A stretch of 9,943 nt of DNA from Rhodopseudomonas_A sp036404135 (GCF_036404135.1 NZ_DASWPE010000190.1:1-9943); one strand, 5' to 3'; numbered from the stretch's first letter, positions 1 through 6,228 are shown. Translations and numbers: made by a program. Notes: generated from the letters alone by a model not told the origin.

Positions 1-217
1 CGCCGACCTGCAGCGCCAGCTTCTTGCCGAGCACGCCGCCGGCGGCGTTGATGTCGGCGACCGCCTGCTCGGCGCCGTTCTGCAACTGCCGGCCGAACGC
101 GGATTCGCCGCCCGTCATCGGGCCGGCCACCGCCACGGTGATGTCCTGGGCCAGGGCGGAGGTCGACAGCGCCAGCGAGACGCCGAATGCCAGGCCGATG
201 AGCTTTCGTGGTGTCAT
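1..217 (-). CDS. livK: LivK-type branched-chain amino acid ABC transporter substrate-binding protein, N-terminal part
   Basis: Only the first 72 residues are inside the window; the gene runs off the left edge. The protein opens with a classical Sec signal peptide: MTPRK, then a hydrophobic stretch (LIGLAFGVSLALSTSALA), with likely cleavage before QDITVAVAGPMTG. The mature start is typical of type I periplasmic binding proteins of the LivK/Leu-Ile-Val-binding family: a first beta strand (ITVAVAGPMTG), then GRQLQNGAEQAVADINAAGGVLGKKL. The start is the ATG at 217, with AAGGA 8 nt upstream. It would bind ligand in the periplasm and deliver it to LivHM. It is the fifth liv gene in transcription order, but 362 bp separate it from livF, so it could also be transcribed separately. 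The ligand (leucine/isoleucine/valine or another amino acid or amide) cannot be read from this part. Confidence 0.88.
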   Translation of the reverse strand, partial: MTPRKLIGLAFGVSLALSTSALAQDITVAVAGPMTGGESAFGRQLQNGAEQAVADINAAGGVLGKKLALQVG

Positions 218-579
218 GGGATGATCCTTGCGGTAATCGTGCGATGTGCGGCCGCGCCCGGAAACGCGCGGGTCGGGCGCATTCTCGGCTAATTCGCCGG
301 CCAAGTCATCGCCAAATTTTCAGGCAGGACGGGGCGGGATTGCCGCATCCGTCATGTGGCTTGTGCGCGGCGGCGCGGCATCGGAAACGGGCTCCCTCTC
401 CCATGGGGAGAGGGCCGGGGTGAGGGAGTACGGCTTATCGAGACTGTGTAACCCCTCACCCGGCGCTTCGCGCCGACCTCTCCCAATGGGAGAGGTGACC
501 TTGCGGCCACTGCATGTCCTCGTTACGCGCGGTGATGCAGAGGTGAAGGATGCGGACAGCACTGCACCGGCCACCTTGC
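218..579. other. livF-livK intergenic region with multi-hairpin repeat
   Basis: No credible gene lies in these 362 bp. The livK-proximal part (218-390) carries the livK Shine-Dalgarno sequence and may hold a promoter on the minus strand, but I see no convincing -35/-10 or -24/-12 pair. The livF-proximal part carries the structured element at 394-496, described separately. Open frames crossing this stretch translate to Arg/Pro-rich sequence without recognisable domains. Confidence 0.6.
394..496. repeat. Dispersed-type palindromic element with three hairpins
   Basis: Three stem-loops lie in a row. The first has 9-bp arms CCCTCTCCC (394-402) and GGGAGAGGG (406-414). The second, CGGCGC-TTC-GCGCCG, is at 461-475. 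The third has 9-bp arms ACCTCTCCC (476-484) and GGGAGAGGT (488-496). In addition GGTGAGGG (419-426) can pair with CCCTCACC (453-460), so the whole unit folds into a branched structure. The two outer hairpins are near copies of each other. This layout resembles intergenic palindromic repeats scattered through Bradyrhizobium-type genomes; that match is from memory and was not searched. In the liv transcript it would form stable RNA structure between livF and livK. Confidence 0.72.
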
Positions 580-1314
580 TCAGCCGTGGCGGCCGCCTTC
601 GAGATAGGCGGCGCGGACGTCGGGGCGGGCCAGCAGTTCGGCGCCGGAGCCGCTCAAGGTGATCAGGCCGTTGACCATGACGTAGCCGCGATGCGCCAGT
701 TTCAGCGCGTGGTTGGCGTTCTGCTCGACAATCAGCACGGTAAGACCGTCCTGCCGGTTGAGCGTGCGGATCGCATCGAAGATCTGCTTGGCGACCAGAG
801 GAGCGAGGCCGAGCGAGGGCTCGTCGAGCAGCAGCAGTCGCGGCCGGCTCATCAGCGCGCGGCCGATCGCGAGCATCTGCTGCTCGCCGCCGCTCAATGT
901 GCCGCCGCGCTGGGTCAGGCGTTCCTTGAGCCGCGGGAACAAGGTCAATACCCGCTCCAGCCCGGCCGCGCGGTCGGCCTCGCTGGTTTCGGTGGCGTCG
1001 GCGCCCATCTGCAAATTCTCGGCGACGCTCATCCGCGGAAAGATCCGGCGGCCCTCCGGCGACTGCGCGATGCGCAGCCGTGCGATGTGATGGGTGGGTA
1101 CTTCGGTGAGATCCTGGCCGTCGAATTCGATGCGGCCGGCCTTGGCGCGCGGCTTGCCGAAGATCGTCATCATCAGCGTCGATTTGCCGGCGCCGTTGGC
1201 GCCGATCAGCGCCACGATCTCGCCTTGCGCGATGTCGAGGTCGACGCCCTTCAGCGCTTCGATCTTGCCATAGGCAGCGCGCAGGCCGCGGATCGCCAGC
1301 AGGGGCGTGGTCAT
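580..1314 (-). CDS. livF: LivF, branched-chain amino acid ABC transporter ATP-binding protein
   Basis: A 244-residue cytoplasmic ABC ATPase of the LivF type that powers uptake together with LivG. Walker A is GANGAGKS (38-45), the Q-loop region is RIAQSPEGRRIFPRMSV (81-97), the signature is LSGGEQQ (140-146) and Walker B is LLLLDEP (160-166). The switch region reads VEQNA (196-200), with Gln where many ABC proteins have His; this is normal for LivF and helps tell it from LivG. The opening (PLLAIRGLRAAYGKIEALKGV) and the segment QSPEGRRIFP are characteristic of the family. The ATG at 1314 is chosen because it lies just before the conserved first strand and has a G-rich Shine-Dalgarno (GTGGGGGCC) upstream. 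An in-frame ATG at 1356 would add 14 non-conserved residues. It lies 223 bp after livG, with a palindromic element in the gap. Confidence 0.95.
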   Translation of the reverse strand: MTTPLLAIRGLRAAYGKIEALKGVDLDIAQGEIVALIGANGAGKSTLMMTIFGKPRAKAGRIEFDGQDLTEVPTHHIARLRIAQSPEGRRIFPRMSVAENLQMGADATETSEADRAAGLERVLTLFPRLKERLTQRGGTLSGGEQQMLAIGRALMSRPRLLLLDEPSLGLAPLVAKQIFDAIRTLNRQDGLTVLIVEQNANHALKLAHRGYVMVNGLITLSGSGAELLARPDVRAAYLEGGRHG

Positions 1315-1367
1315 GCGGCCCCCACTGATGGGTCGCAGGTGAATGCGACGAAGCACGATCTCTCCGG

Positions 1368-1490
1368 GCGTCGTCCCTGCGAACGCAGGGACCCATCATC
1401 CCTGGCGGTTGGGTTGATGCATGAGGTTGTCCGACGGTGCCATAAGGCTACGCCACGCCATATGGGTCCCTGCGTTCGCAGGGACGACGC
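1368..1490. repeat. Inverted-repeat (MITE/RPE-like) intergenic element
   Basis: Two 29-bp arms (1368-1396 and 1462-1490) are perfect reverse complements, separated by 65 bp. Each arm is itself palindromic: GTCCCTGCG and CGCAGGGAC face each other around two central bases (AA in the left arm, TT in the right). The unit can form one long hairpin or two short ones. The layout resembles short dispersed palindromic elements common in Bradyrhizobium and Rhodopseudomonas, which create spurious open frames reading like GPCVRRDD. That comparison is from memory. No transposase gene is present and I see no clear target-site duplication. It sits between livG and livF. Confidence 0.82.
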
Positions 1491-1537
1491 GGTGGAAGCG
1501 CGGAACCAGGTCACAGACGTTTGACGCGCGGTCGGTC

Positions 1538-2374
1538 TCACAGCCCGAGCTCCTGCGCGACGGCTTCGACTTCGTCGTCCTCGACGCCGAGATAGGCGGC
1601 GATCACGCGGGCGTCGTCGCGGACCTGCTGCGGCGTGCCGTCGGCGATCTTGACGCCGTAGTCCAGCACCACGACGTGATCGGAAATCTCCATCACCACG
1701 CTCATGTCATGCTCGATCAACAGGATCGAGGTCTCGCCCTCGGCGCGGATCGACATCAGCAATTCGCTCAGACTGGCGCTCTCGCGGGCGTTGAGGCCGG
1801 CGGCCGGCTCGTCGAGGCACAACAGCGCCGGCCCGGTGCACATCGCGCGCGCGATCTCCAGCCGGCGTTGGTCGCCATAGGGCAGGTTGCCGGCGGCGTC
1901 GTCGGCGCGTTCCAGCAGCCCGATCCGCTTCAGCCAGACTCGCGCGAGTTCGATGGCGCGGGCCTCGGCGCTACGCCAGGACGGCGCGCCGATCAGCCCG
2001 AGAAAGGTCAGGCCGGAGGCGCGCATCAGGGCGTTGTGCTGCGCCACCATCAGGTTTTCCAGCGCGGTCATGCCGGGAAACAGCCGGATGTTCTGGAAGG
2101 TGCGCGCCACCTTGGCGATCTTGGAGATCCGAAAGTCGTTCAGCCGTTGCAATTGGAAGCTGTTACCGTCGACATGGCTGAGCCGGATGGTGCCGCCGGT
2201 CGGCTTGTAGAAGCCGGTGATGCAGTTGAACACCGTGGTCTTGCCGGCGCCGTTGGGGCCGATCAGCGCGGTGATCTCGCCGTGCCGGGCCGCAAACGAC
2301 AGGCCGTTGACCGCGACGATGCCGCCGAACCGCATCGCGAGATTGTCGACCTCGAGGATGGGGGAGCCGCTCAT
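1538..2374 (-). CDS. livG: LivG, branched-chain amino acid ABC transporter ATP-binding protein
   Basis: A 278-residue ABC ATPase of the LivG type, partner of LivF on the inner face of the membrane. Walker A is GPNGAGKT (39-46), the Q-loop is ARTFQNIRLFPGMTALENLMVAQ (Gln94), the signature is LPYGDQRRLEIARA (164-177), Walker B is LLCLDEP (184-190), and the switch is IEHDMSVVM with His222. The insertion between Walker A and the Q-loop (LSHVDGNSFQLQRLNDFRISKIAKVA) is normal for LivG. The signature has Asp where LivG usually has Gln (LPYGQQ), a mild variation. The ATG at 2374 overlaps the livM stop by 4 nt (ATGA), implying translational coupling, and has AAGGAAGG upstream. The acidic tail (GVEDDEVEAVAQELGL) extends past the last conserved element. 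Confidence 0.95.
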   Translation of the reverse strand: MSGSPILEVDNLAMRFGGIVAVNGLSFAARHGEITALIGPNGAGKTTVFNCITGFYKPTGGTIRLSHVDGNSFQLQRLNDFRISKIAKVARTFQNIRLFPGMTALENLMVAQHNALMRASGLTFLGLIGAPSWRSAEARAIELARVWLKRIGLLERADDAAGNLPYGDQRRLEIARAMCTGPALLCLDEPAAGLNARESASLSELLMSIRAEGETSILLIEHDMSVVMEISDHVVVLDYGVKIADGTPQQVRDDARVIAAYLGVEDDEVEAVAQELGL

Positions 2375-3708
2375 CGGCCTTCCTTGACGAGGTCGGAGGA
2401 AATCGCCCGGTTGTGTTCCAGAAACACCGTCGGCGCGCGATGGCCGATCAGTCCGCGCGGCCGCCAGATCATCAGCAGCACCATCGACAGCCCGAACACC
2501 AGAACGCGGTACTGCTCGAGCCCGCGGAACAGTTCGAAGCCGCCGATCATCGCCACCGCCGCCAGCGCCACGCCGAGCTGCGAGCCCATGCCGCCCAGCA
2601 CCACGATCGCCAGCACCAGCGCGGATTCCTGGAAGGTGAAGGATTCCGGCGAGATGAAGCCCTGCCGGGTGGCGAAGAACGCGCCGGCGAAGCCGCCGAA
2701 CATCGCGCCGGTGGCGAACGCGGTGAGCTTGGTGGTGGTGGTGTTGATGCCGAGCGCGCGGCAGGCGACCTCGTCCTCGCGCAACGCTTCCCAGGCGCGG
2801 CCGATCGGCAGCCGGCGCAGCCGGATCGTCACCCAGTTGGTCAACAGCGCCAGCGCCAGGATCAGGTAGAACAGGAACACGATGCGGTGGGTCGGCGAGA
2901 ATTCGATGCCGAGCTTCGCGGCGAGGCCGTCCTCGCCGGGGATCAGCGGAATGCCGAACAGCGTCGGACGCGGAATGCCCGAGACGCCGTTGGGGCCGCC
3001 GGTCAGGCTCTGCCAGTTGATGATGACGAGGCGGATGATCTCGCCGAACGCCAGGGTGACGATCGCCAGATAGTCGCCGCGCAGCCGCAGCACCGGGAAG
3101 CCCAGCATCATGCCCCAAAACGCCGCGAGGATGCCGGCGAGCGGCAGGCAGACCCAGAACGACAGCCCGAAATTGGTCGCCAAGAGCGCGTAGGAATAGG
3201 CGCCGACCGCGTAGAACGCCACATAGCCGAGGTCGAGCAGGCCGGCGAGGCCGACCACGACGTTGAGGCCCCAGCCCAGCATCACATAGGTCAAGACCAG
3301 AATGCCGAGATCGAGGATGTAGCGCTGCTCGTAGAAGATCACCGGCACCAGGAAGGTGAAGCCGAGCAACAGCGGCGGCAGCACCCGGCCGGCGAACGAC
3401 AGCGCGCTTTGCAGCTTCGGCCCGACACTGTGCACGGTGCCGACCGGGCCCCACCACCAGCGCAGCAGCTCGATGATGATGGAGCCGACGAATACCGCAC
3501 CGACCATCGCGGCGAGGTCGCCGAACCGGGTCCAGTAGATCAATTGGCCGGTGGGACCGGCCTCGGTTCGGATGCCGATCATCAGCGAAAACAAAACCAG
3601 CGCCACCAGGGCGCTGATCAGGGATTTCTTGAAGACGAACGCGACATCGAGGCCGCGCTTCTTGGCGGCGGTCGGGGCGGCGGCGGGGGCAGGAGCGAGG
3701 GTTGTCAC
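2371..3708 (-). CDS. livM: LivM, branched-chain amino acid ABC transporter permease
   Basis: A 445-residue polytopic inner-membrane permease, the partner of LivH. After a short Pro/Ala-rich start (TTLAPAPAAAPTAAKKRG) come hydrophobic segments near residues 28-45, 64-82 and 107-126, then the conserved core: ILVLTYVMLGWGLNVVVGLAGLLDLGYVAFYAVGAY (136-171), FPVLRLRGDYLAIVTLAFGEIIRLV (204-228) and the cytoplasmic coupling loop GRAWEALREDEVACRALGIN (303-322). The last helices lie at 363-391 and 400-415. The start chosen is GTG at 3708, 11 nt after the livH stop. A farther upstream ATG (3837) would lie well inside livH and add a non-conserved Arg/Pro-rich stretch. The next Met is inside the first helix. 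Its length is close to E. coli LivM and longer than short-form LivM proteins. It overlaps livG by 4 nt. Confidence 0.94.
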   Translation of the reverse strand: MTTLAPAPAAAPTAAKKRGLDVAFVFKKSLISALVALVLFSLMIGIRTEAGPTGQLIYWTRFGDLAAMVGAVFVGSIIIELLRWWWGPVGTVHSVGPKLQSALSFAGRVLPPLLLGFTFLVPVIFYEQRYILDLGILVLTYVMLGWGLNVVVGLAGLLDLGYVAFYAVGAYSYALLATNFGLSFWVCLPLAGILAAFWGMMLGFPVLRLRGDYLAIVTLAFGEIIRLVIINWQSLTGGPNGVSGIPRPTLFGIPLIPGEDGLAAKLGIEFSPTHRIVFLFYLILALALLTNWVTIRLRRLPIGRAWEALREDEVACRALGINTTTTKLTAFATGAMFGGFAGAFFATRQGFISPESFTFQESALVLAIVVLGGMGSQLGVALAAVAMIGGFELFRGLEQYRVLVFGLSMVLLMIWRPRGLIGHRAPTVFLEHNRAISSDLVKEGR

Positions 3709-3719
3709 GCGCGCGCCCG

Positions 3720-4634
3720 TCAGACTTTTTCGACTTCCGGACGGCCGAGCAGGCCGGTCGGAAGGAAGATCAGAACGATGATCAGGATCGAGAACGCCGC
3801 GACGTCCTTGTACTCGACCGAGAAATACGCCGACCACAAGGTTTCGATCAGGCCGATCAGGAGGCCGCCGAGCATCGCGCCGGGCAAGGAGCCGATCCCG
3901 CCCAGCACCGCGGCGGTGAACGCCTTGATGCCGGCGACGAAGCCCATGAAGAAATCCACCAGGCCGTAATACAGCAGGTACATCATACCGGCGACCGCGG
4001 CCAGTGCGGCGCCGATCACAAAGGTCATCGAGATGGTGCGGTCGACGTCGACGCCGAGCAGCGCCGCCATGGTCTGATCCTGTTCGCAGGCGCGCATGTC
4101 GCGGCCGAGCCTTGTCCTCGACACCAGCCAGGTGAAGATCGCCAGCAGCACCACGGTGGTGATCACGACGATGATCTGGATGTTCGACAGCCGGACCACG
4201 AAGCCGTCGGCCTCATACAGCGTATAGCCGCCGGTGATGATCGGCGGCACCGGCTTGACCCGGGCGCCCTGCGCCAGGCCGGAATAGTTCATCAGCACGA
4301 ACGACATGCCGATCGCCGACAGCATCGGCGCGAGCCGGAATGAGTGCCGCAGCGGCCGGTAGGCGATCCGCTCCACGGTCCAGCCGTACAGCGCGGTGAT
4401 CGCCATCGACACCAACAGCACGATCAGAAGAATCACCGGCACGAAGGTGAGGCCGAGCGAGACCAGGATCAGGAACGAGATCAGCGCGATGAAGCCGCCG
4501 ATCATAAAGATGTCGCCATGGGCGAAATTGATCATGCCGACGATGCCGTAGACCATCGTGTAGCCGATCGCGATCAGGCCGTAGATCGAGCCGAGCACGA
4601 TCCCGTTGATCAGTTGTTGGGCGAAATAGTCCAT
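3720..4634 (-). CDS. livH: LivH, branched-chain amino acid ABC transporter permease
   Basis: A 304-residue inner-membrane permease, first gene of the liv operon. It starts MDYFAQQLINGIVLGSIYGLIAIGYTMVYGIVGMINFAHGDIFMIGGF, which carries the family hallmark GMINFAHGD (33-41). Further hydrophobic segments lie near 50-82, 105-118, 152-171, 203-222, 239-265 and 278-292. The cytoplasmic coupling loop is GRDMRACEQDQTMAALLGVDVDR (177-199), followed by AAVLGGIGSLPGAMLGGLLIG (241-261), another conserved LivH segment. The ATG at 4634 is chosen because it begins the conserved helix. The same frame stays open upstream to 4850, but that part reads as Arg/Ser-rich non-membrane sequence. No strong Shine-Dalgarno is visible. 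LivM follows after 11 nt. A -24/-12 promoter match lies about 50 nt upstream. Confidence 0.95.
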   Translation of the reverse strand: MDYFAQQLINGIVLGSIYGLIAIGYTMVYGIVGMINFAHGDIFMIGGFIALISFLILVSLGLTFVPVILLIVLLVSMAITALYGWTVERIAYRPLRHSFRLAPMLSAIGMSFVLMNYSGLAQGARVKPVPPIITGGYTLYEADGFVVRLSNIQIIVVITTVVLLAIFTWLVSRTRLGRDMRACEQDQTMAALLGVDVDRTISMTFVIGAALAAVAGMMYLLYYGLVDFFMGFVAGIKAFTAAVLGGIGSLPGAMLGGLLIGLIETLWSAYFSVEYKDVAAFSILIIVLIFLPTGLLGRPEVEKV

Positions 4635-4685
4635 GTGCTGCCGTGTTGGAGACTGAACAGACTCATATTCTGACGCCAACCGGCC

Positions 4686-4702
4686 ATGCAAGACCAGTGC
4701 CC
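4686..4702 (-). promoter_or_regulatory. Candidate sigma-54 (-24/-12) promoter for livHMGFK
   Basis: Read on the minus strand the site is GGGCAC, TGGTC, TTGCAT. The sigma-54 consensus is TGGCAC, five bases, TTGC(A/T). The spacing is exact, five of six -24 bases match, and the whole -12 element matches; the G that usually follows CAC is T here. Initiation would fall near 4676, giving a leader of about 40 nt before the livH ATG at 4634. No clear NtrC-type enhancer site was found upstream. An alternative reading as a sigma-70 promoter (TTGCAT, 18 bp, TATGAG) fits the consensus much less well. Confidence 0.42.
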
Positions 4703-4925
4703 ATTTTCGGCTGGGGCCGGCGCGACGGGGCTCCCGGCAGCCGGGCATCGCGCTCCGGTATTTTTCTAACAGTGCGAATCGGCTGCGGCAACAGATCAGG
4801 CTGCGACTTAAGGTGGGCAAGTCCGGAGCCCGGTTCCGGTCGGGTCGCAAAGCCGTGATCGGCGCAAGGCGGATTCCCGCGCAACGTTTTTGCGGGGTCC
4901 CGGTTGTTTTGTGTTGCTACCCAAT

Positions 4926-4935
4926 AAGGAGGAGG
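4926..4935 (+). promoter_or_regulatory. Strong Shine-Dalgarno of the Gln-rich small gene
   Basis: AAGGAGGAGG, a near-complete anti-16S match, lies 7 nt before the ATG at 4943. It is the strongest ribosome binding site in the window and the main evidence that this low-complexity reading frame is translated. Confidence 0.8.
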
Positions 4936-4942
4936 CGTTGGA

Positions 4943-5089
4943 ATGCCGAAACAGAACCAGCCGCATCAGGGTCAGCAGAATCAGACCCCGAGCCAGAAAC
5001 CCGGCCAGCAGGGCAGTGGCCAGAAGCCGGGCCAGCAGCAACAGGATCCGAGCCGCCAAGGGGCAAAGCCCGGGCAGCGGGATCGCTAA
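4943..5089 (+). CDS. Small Gln/Pro/Gly-rich disordered protein, function unknown
   Basis: Encodes 48 residues: 16 Gln, 7 Pro and 7 Gly, with no Leu, Ile, Val, Phe, Trp, Tyr, Cys or Glu. Apart from the initiator Met and one Ala it has no hydrophobic residue, so it should be fully disordered and soluble. The motif QKPGQQ occurs twice (18-23 and 27-32) and KPG a third time (42-44). It is basic (7 Lys/Arg against 2 Asp) and ends QRDR. There is no signal peptide, membrane segment or known domain. Evidence that it is a real gene: the strong Shine-Dalgarno 7 nt upstream, a clean ATG and TAA, and an intrinsic terminator starting 24 nt after the stop, which together make a self-contained monocistron. 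Similar Gln-rich small proteins are, from memory, common as hypothetical proteins in Bradyrhizobium relatives. No function is proposed. Confidence 0.75.
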   Translation: MPKQNQPHQGQQNQTPSQKPGQQGSGQKPGQQQQDPSRQGAKPGQRDR

Positions 5090-5112
5090 CCGCCGAGAGC
5101 TGATCCTGGGAG

Positions 5113-5138
5113 GTCCCGCCGCAAGGCGGGACTTCTTT
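5113..5138 (+). terminator. Rho-independent terminator after the Gln-rich small gene
   Basis: An 8-bp GC-rich stem, GTCCCGCC (5113-5120) and GGCGGGAC (5125-5132), closes a GCAA tetraloop of the stable GNRA class and is followed directly by TTCTTT (5133-5138). It begins 24 nt after the stop codon. It should end the small transcript and insulate the downstream membrane-protein gene. Confidence 0.85.
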
Positions 5139-5209
5139 GCGTTGCAAGGTAAAATGCTGCGCCGCGGCCCGCGTTAAGGTTAACAAAGCCTTTCGATTGC
5201 CACACCCGG

Positions 5210-5224
5210 TTAACGAATGGTTAC
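5210..5224. promoter_or_regulatory. CtrA-like box upstream of the membrane-protein gene
   Basis: TTAA, seven bases, TTAC on the plus strand; read on the minus strand it is GTAA-CCATTCG-TTAA. The alphaproteobacterial CtrA consensus is TTAA-N7-TTAA, often with CCAT after the first half, so seven of eight half-site bases match and the preferred CCAT is present. Two more TTAA half-sites lie at 5174-5177 and 5180-5183, not at N7 spacing. In a high-GC genome such a cluster is unlikely to be random, but the regulation is inferred. Confidence 0.45.
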
Positions 5225-5287
5225 CTGCAGCTCGTGACGGCCCGCATGATGGGCGGCACGATTGGCAGAACCGGCGTTGGCGGCACC

Positions 5288-5827
5288 ATGATGGCAACGA
5301 ACTGGCGGATCAGCACCTTCAACGGGGCGTTGTTGGCGGCGTATTTCGTCCCGGCGTGGACGGTGGCCGCGTTCCGGATCATGATTTCTCCGGTACACGG
5401 CTTGTACGAGCGGCCCAACGTCTCGATCGCGCTGTTCGTCAGCGACTATCTGCACCTCGCCGCGATGTCGACGGTGCGCGCCGCCTGGTTGCTGGCGCTC
5501 GGCAAGCTGACGGTGGTGGCGTTTTTCGGGGTGTTCGTGGTGCTGACCACCCGCGCGACCATCCGCAAGGCCGGCGGCTGCGATGAGGCGCTGGCCTTCG
5601 CGCTTTCGATCGGCAGCCTGATCAGCTTCGCCAGCATGGTGATGGCCGCCAAGGTCGGCGAGACGGCGGCGCTGCGATTGCACGCCACCGAGCTGCTGCT
5701 GCTGCTCGGCACCGCGATCCTGATGACGATGGAGCCGCCGCTATTGCGCAAGACGGCCGGCGATGACGTCGCTTCCGCGGAGCGGAAGGAACCGGCGTAC
5801 CTGCCGCCGCAGTCGAAGGCGGCGTAG
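5288..5827 (+). CDS. Four-helix integral membrane protein, function unknown
   Basis: A 179-residue protein (from ATG 5288) with four predicted membrane helices, near residues 12-33 (NGALLAAYFVPAWTVAAFRIM), 64-88 (RAAWLLALGKLTVVAFFGVFVVLTT), 101-122 (ALAFALSIGSLISFASMVMAAK) and 130-149 (LHATELLLLLGTAILMTM). The C-terminal tail of about 30 residues is charged and probably cytoplasmic. I recognise no catalytic motif or named family. Start choice: the frame also offers GTG 5234 and ATG 5246, 5249 and 5291. Starts at 5234-5249 would lie 10-25 nt from the CtrA-like box, leaving no room for a promoter and leader, and would add a Gly/Thr-rich stretch; none has a good Shine-Dalgarno. It is separated from the upstream gene by a terminator and converges with the minus-strand gene at 5872-6096. 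Confidence 0.72.
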   Translation: MMATNWRISTFNGALLAAYFVPAWTVAAFRIMISPVHGLYERPNVSIALFVSDYLHLAAMSTVRAAWLLALGKLTVVAFFGVFVVLTTRATIRKAGGCDEALAFALSIGSLISFASMVMAAKVGETAALRLHATELLLLLGTAILMTMEPPLLRKTAGDDVASAERKEPAYLPPQSKAA

Positions 5828-5871
5828 TTCGATGGCCCGCGCGCCGGGCCCAAATCTCTATGGTTTGCGGT

Positions 5872-6096
5872 CTAGCGAAACAACAGTCTCGTCAAAATCG
5901 CCACGTTGAGGGCGATGGCGAAGCCGACCATCCATTTAACCAGGATGAGTTCAGAGTGAGTTTTGCTGAGTTCGTTGTCGACGCGGGAAAATCGGTCATC
6001 GTAATTTGCCAGCGTTTCCGCCGCCTTGCGCGCCTTGTCCTCGGGCGTGCCCGCGGCGATGAATGCGTCATAGACTTCCGAAATCATCGTCGACAC
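5872..6096 (-). CDS. Small protein with charged coiled-coil-like region and C-terminal membrane anchor
   Basis: A 74-residue protein. Residues 1-27 (ISEVYDAFIAAGTPEDKARKAAETL) look like a small helical, ubiquitin-associated-like or DUF1640-like head. Residues 28-53 (ANYDDRFSRVDNELSKTHSELILVK) have the charged heptad-like spacing of a coiled coil, and residues 55-73 (WMVGFAIALNVAILTRLLF) form one membrane helix at the very C-terminus. This layout resembles bacterial CCDC90/DUF1640-type small proteins, a family guess only. The start is GTG at 6096, with GGAG 8 nt upstream; the in-frame ATG at 6087 has no Shine-Dalgarno. It converges with the membrane-protein gene, with 44 bp between the two stops. 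It lies 132 bp downstream of the hydrolase gene on the same strand and could be co-transcribed with it. Confidence 0.68.
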   Translation of the reverse strand: MSTMISEVYDAFIAAGTPEDKARKAAETLANYDDRFSRVDNELSKTHSELILVKWMVGFAIALNVAILTRLLFR

Positions 6097-6135
6097 GGTA
6101 TGGCTCCGAGTGTTGTCGACCGGATAACATAGTCG

Positions 6136-6153
6136 TTTCGCTGAGATGCGAAA
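6136..6153. repeat. Small inverted repeat between the hydrolase and the small membrane-anchored gene
   Basis: TTTCGC (6136-6141) and GCGAAA (6148-6153) enclose six bases. A second short pair, GGGAT and ATCCC, lies just to the right, around 6157-6174. On the minus strand these fall after the hydrolase stop (6229) and before the next gene. There is no T-run on the minus strand, so a rho-independent terminator is not supported; it may be a weak transcript end or chance. Confidence 0.3.
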
Positions 6154-6228
6154 GGCGGGATCGCCTGCAATCCCAGCTGCGACGGTGAGTCGCCCCGACG
6201 ACGCGGCGCCGATCGCTCTGCGCGCCGT

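Larger units (their letters stand above)
4635..4942. other. Divergent intergenic region between livH and the Gln-rich small gene
   Basis: These 308 bp separate livH (minus) from a small plus-strand gene and should hold both promoters. On the minus strand there is a sigma-54-like match at 4686-4702. On the plus strand a strong Shine-Dalgarno lies at 4926-4935. Small inverted repeats are seen at 4733-4745 (CCCGG-CAG-CCGGG) and 4876-4896 (CCCGC and GCGGG enclosing a T-rich loop). The second would lie in the 5' leader of the small gene. I recognise no riboswitch class and no clear -35/-10 pair for the plus-strand gene. Confidence 0.5.

Noticed and set aside
260..320. Possible promoter for livK on the minus strand (TTGGCG ... 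TTAGCC)
   Set aside because: The -10 match is poor, and the -24/-12 alternative lacks the invariant TTGC, so no call was made.
246..662. An open frame across the livF-livK gap
   Set aside because: It runs through the hairpin element and into the antisense of livF; there is no Shine-Dalgarno or domain.
1368..1490. CRISPR array
   Set aside because: Only two copies, in inverted orientation, with no regular direct repeat-spacer pattern and no cas genes.
1421..2869. A 482-codon plus-strand open frame antisense to livG and part of livM
   Set aside because: It begins inside the palindromic repeat and reads low-complexity His/Asp/Arg sequence; livG and livM on the other strand carry all family motifs.
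2413..3969. A 518-codon plus-strand open frame antisense to livM and livH
   Set aside because: It is Gln/Arg/His/Asp-rich, with no domain, and lies opposite two well-supported membrane permeases. Such frames arise from codon bias in high-GC genes.
4662..4691. Sigma-70 promoter TTGCAT-18-TATGAG for livH
   Set aside because: Only 3 of 6 and 4 of 6 bases match. The same sequence fits the -24/-12 class far better, with exact spacing.
5113..5138. Attenuator or riboswitch for the membrane-protein gene at 5288
   Set aside because: The stem-loop with T-run directly follows the small gene and is fully explained as its terminator; no conserved aptamer features are visible.
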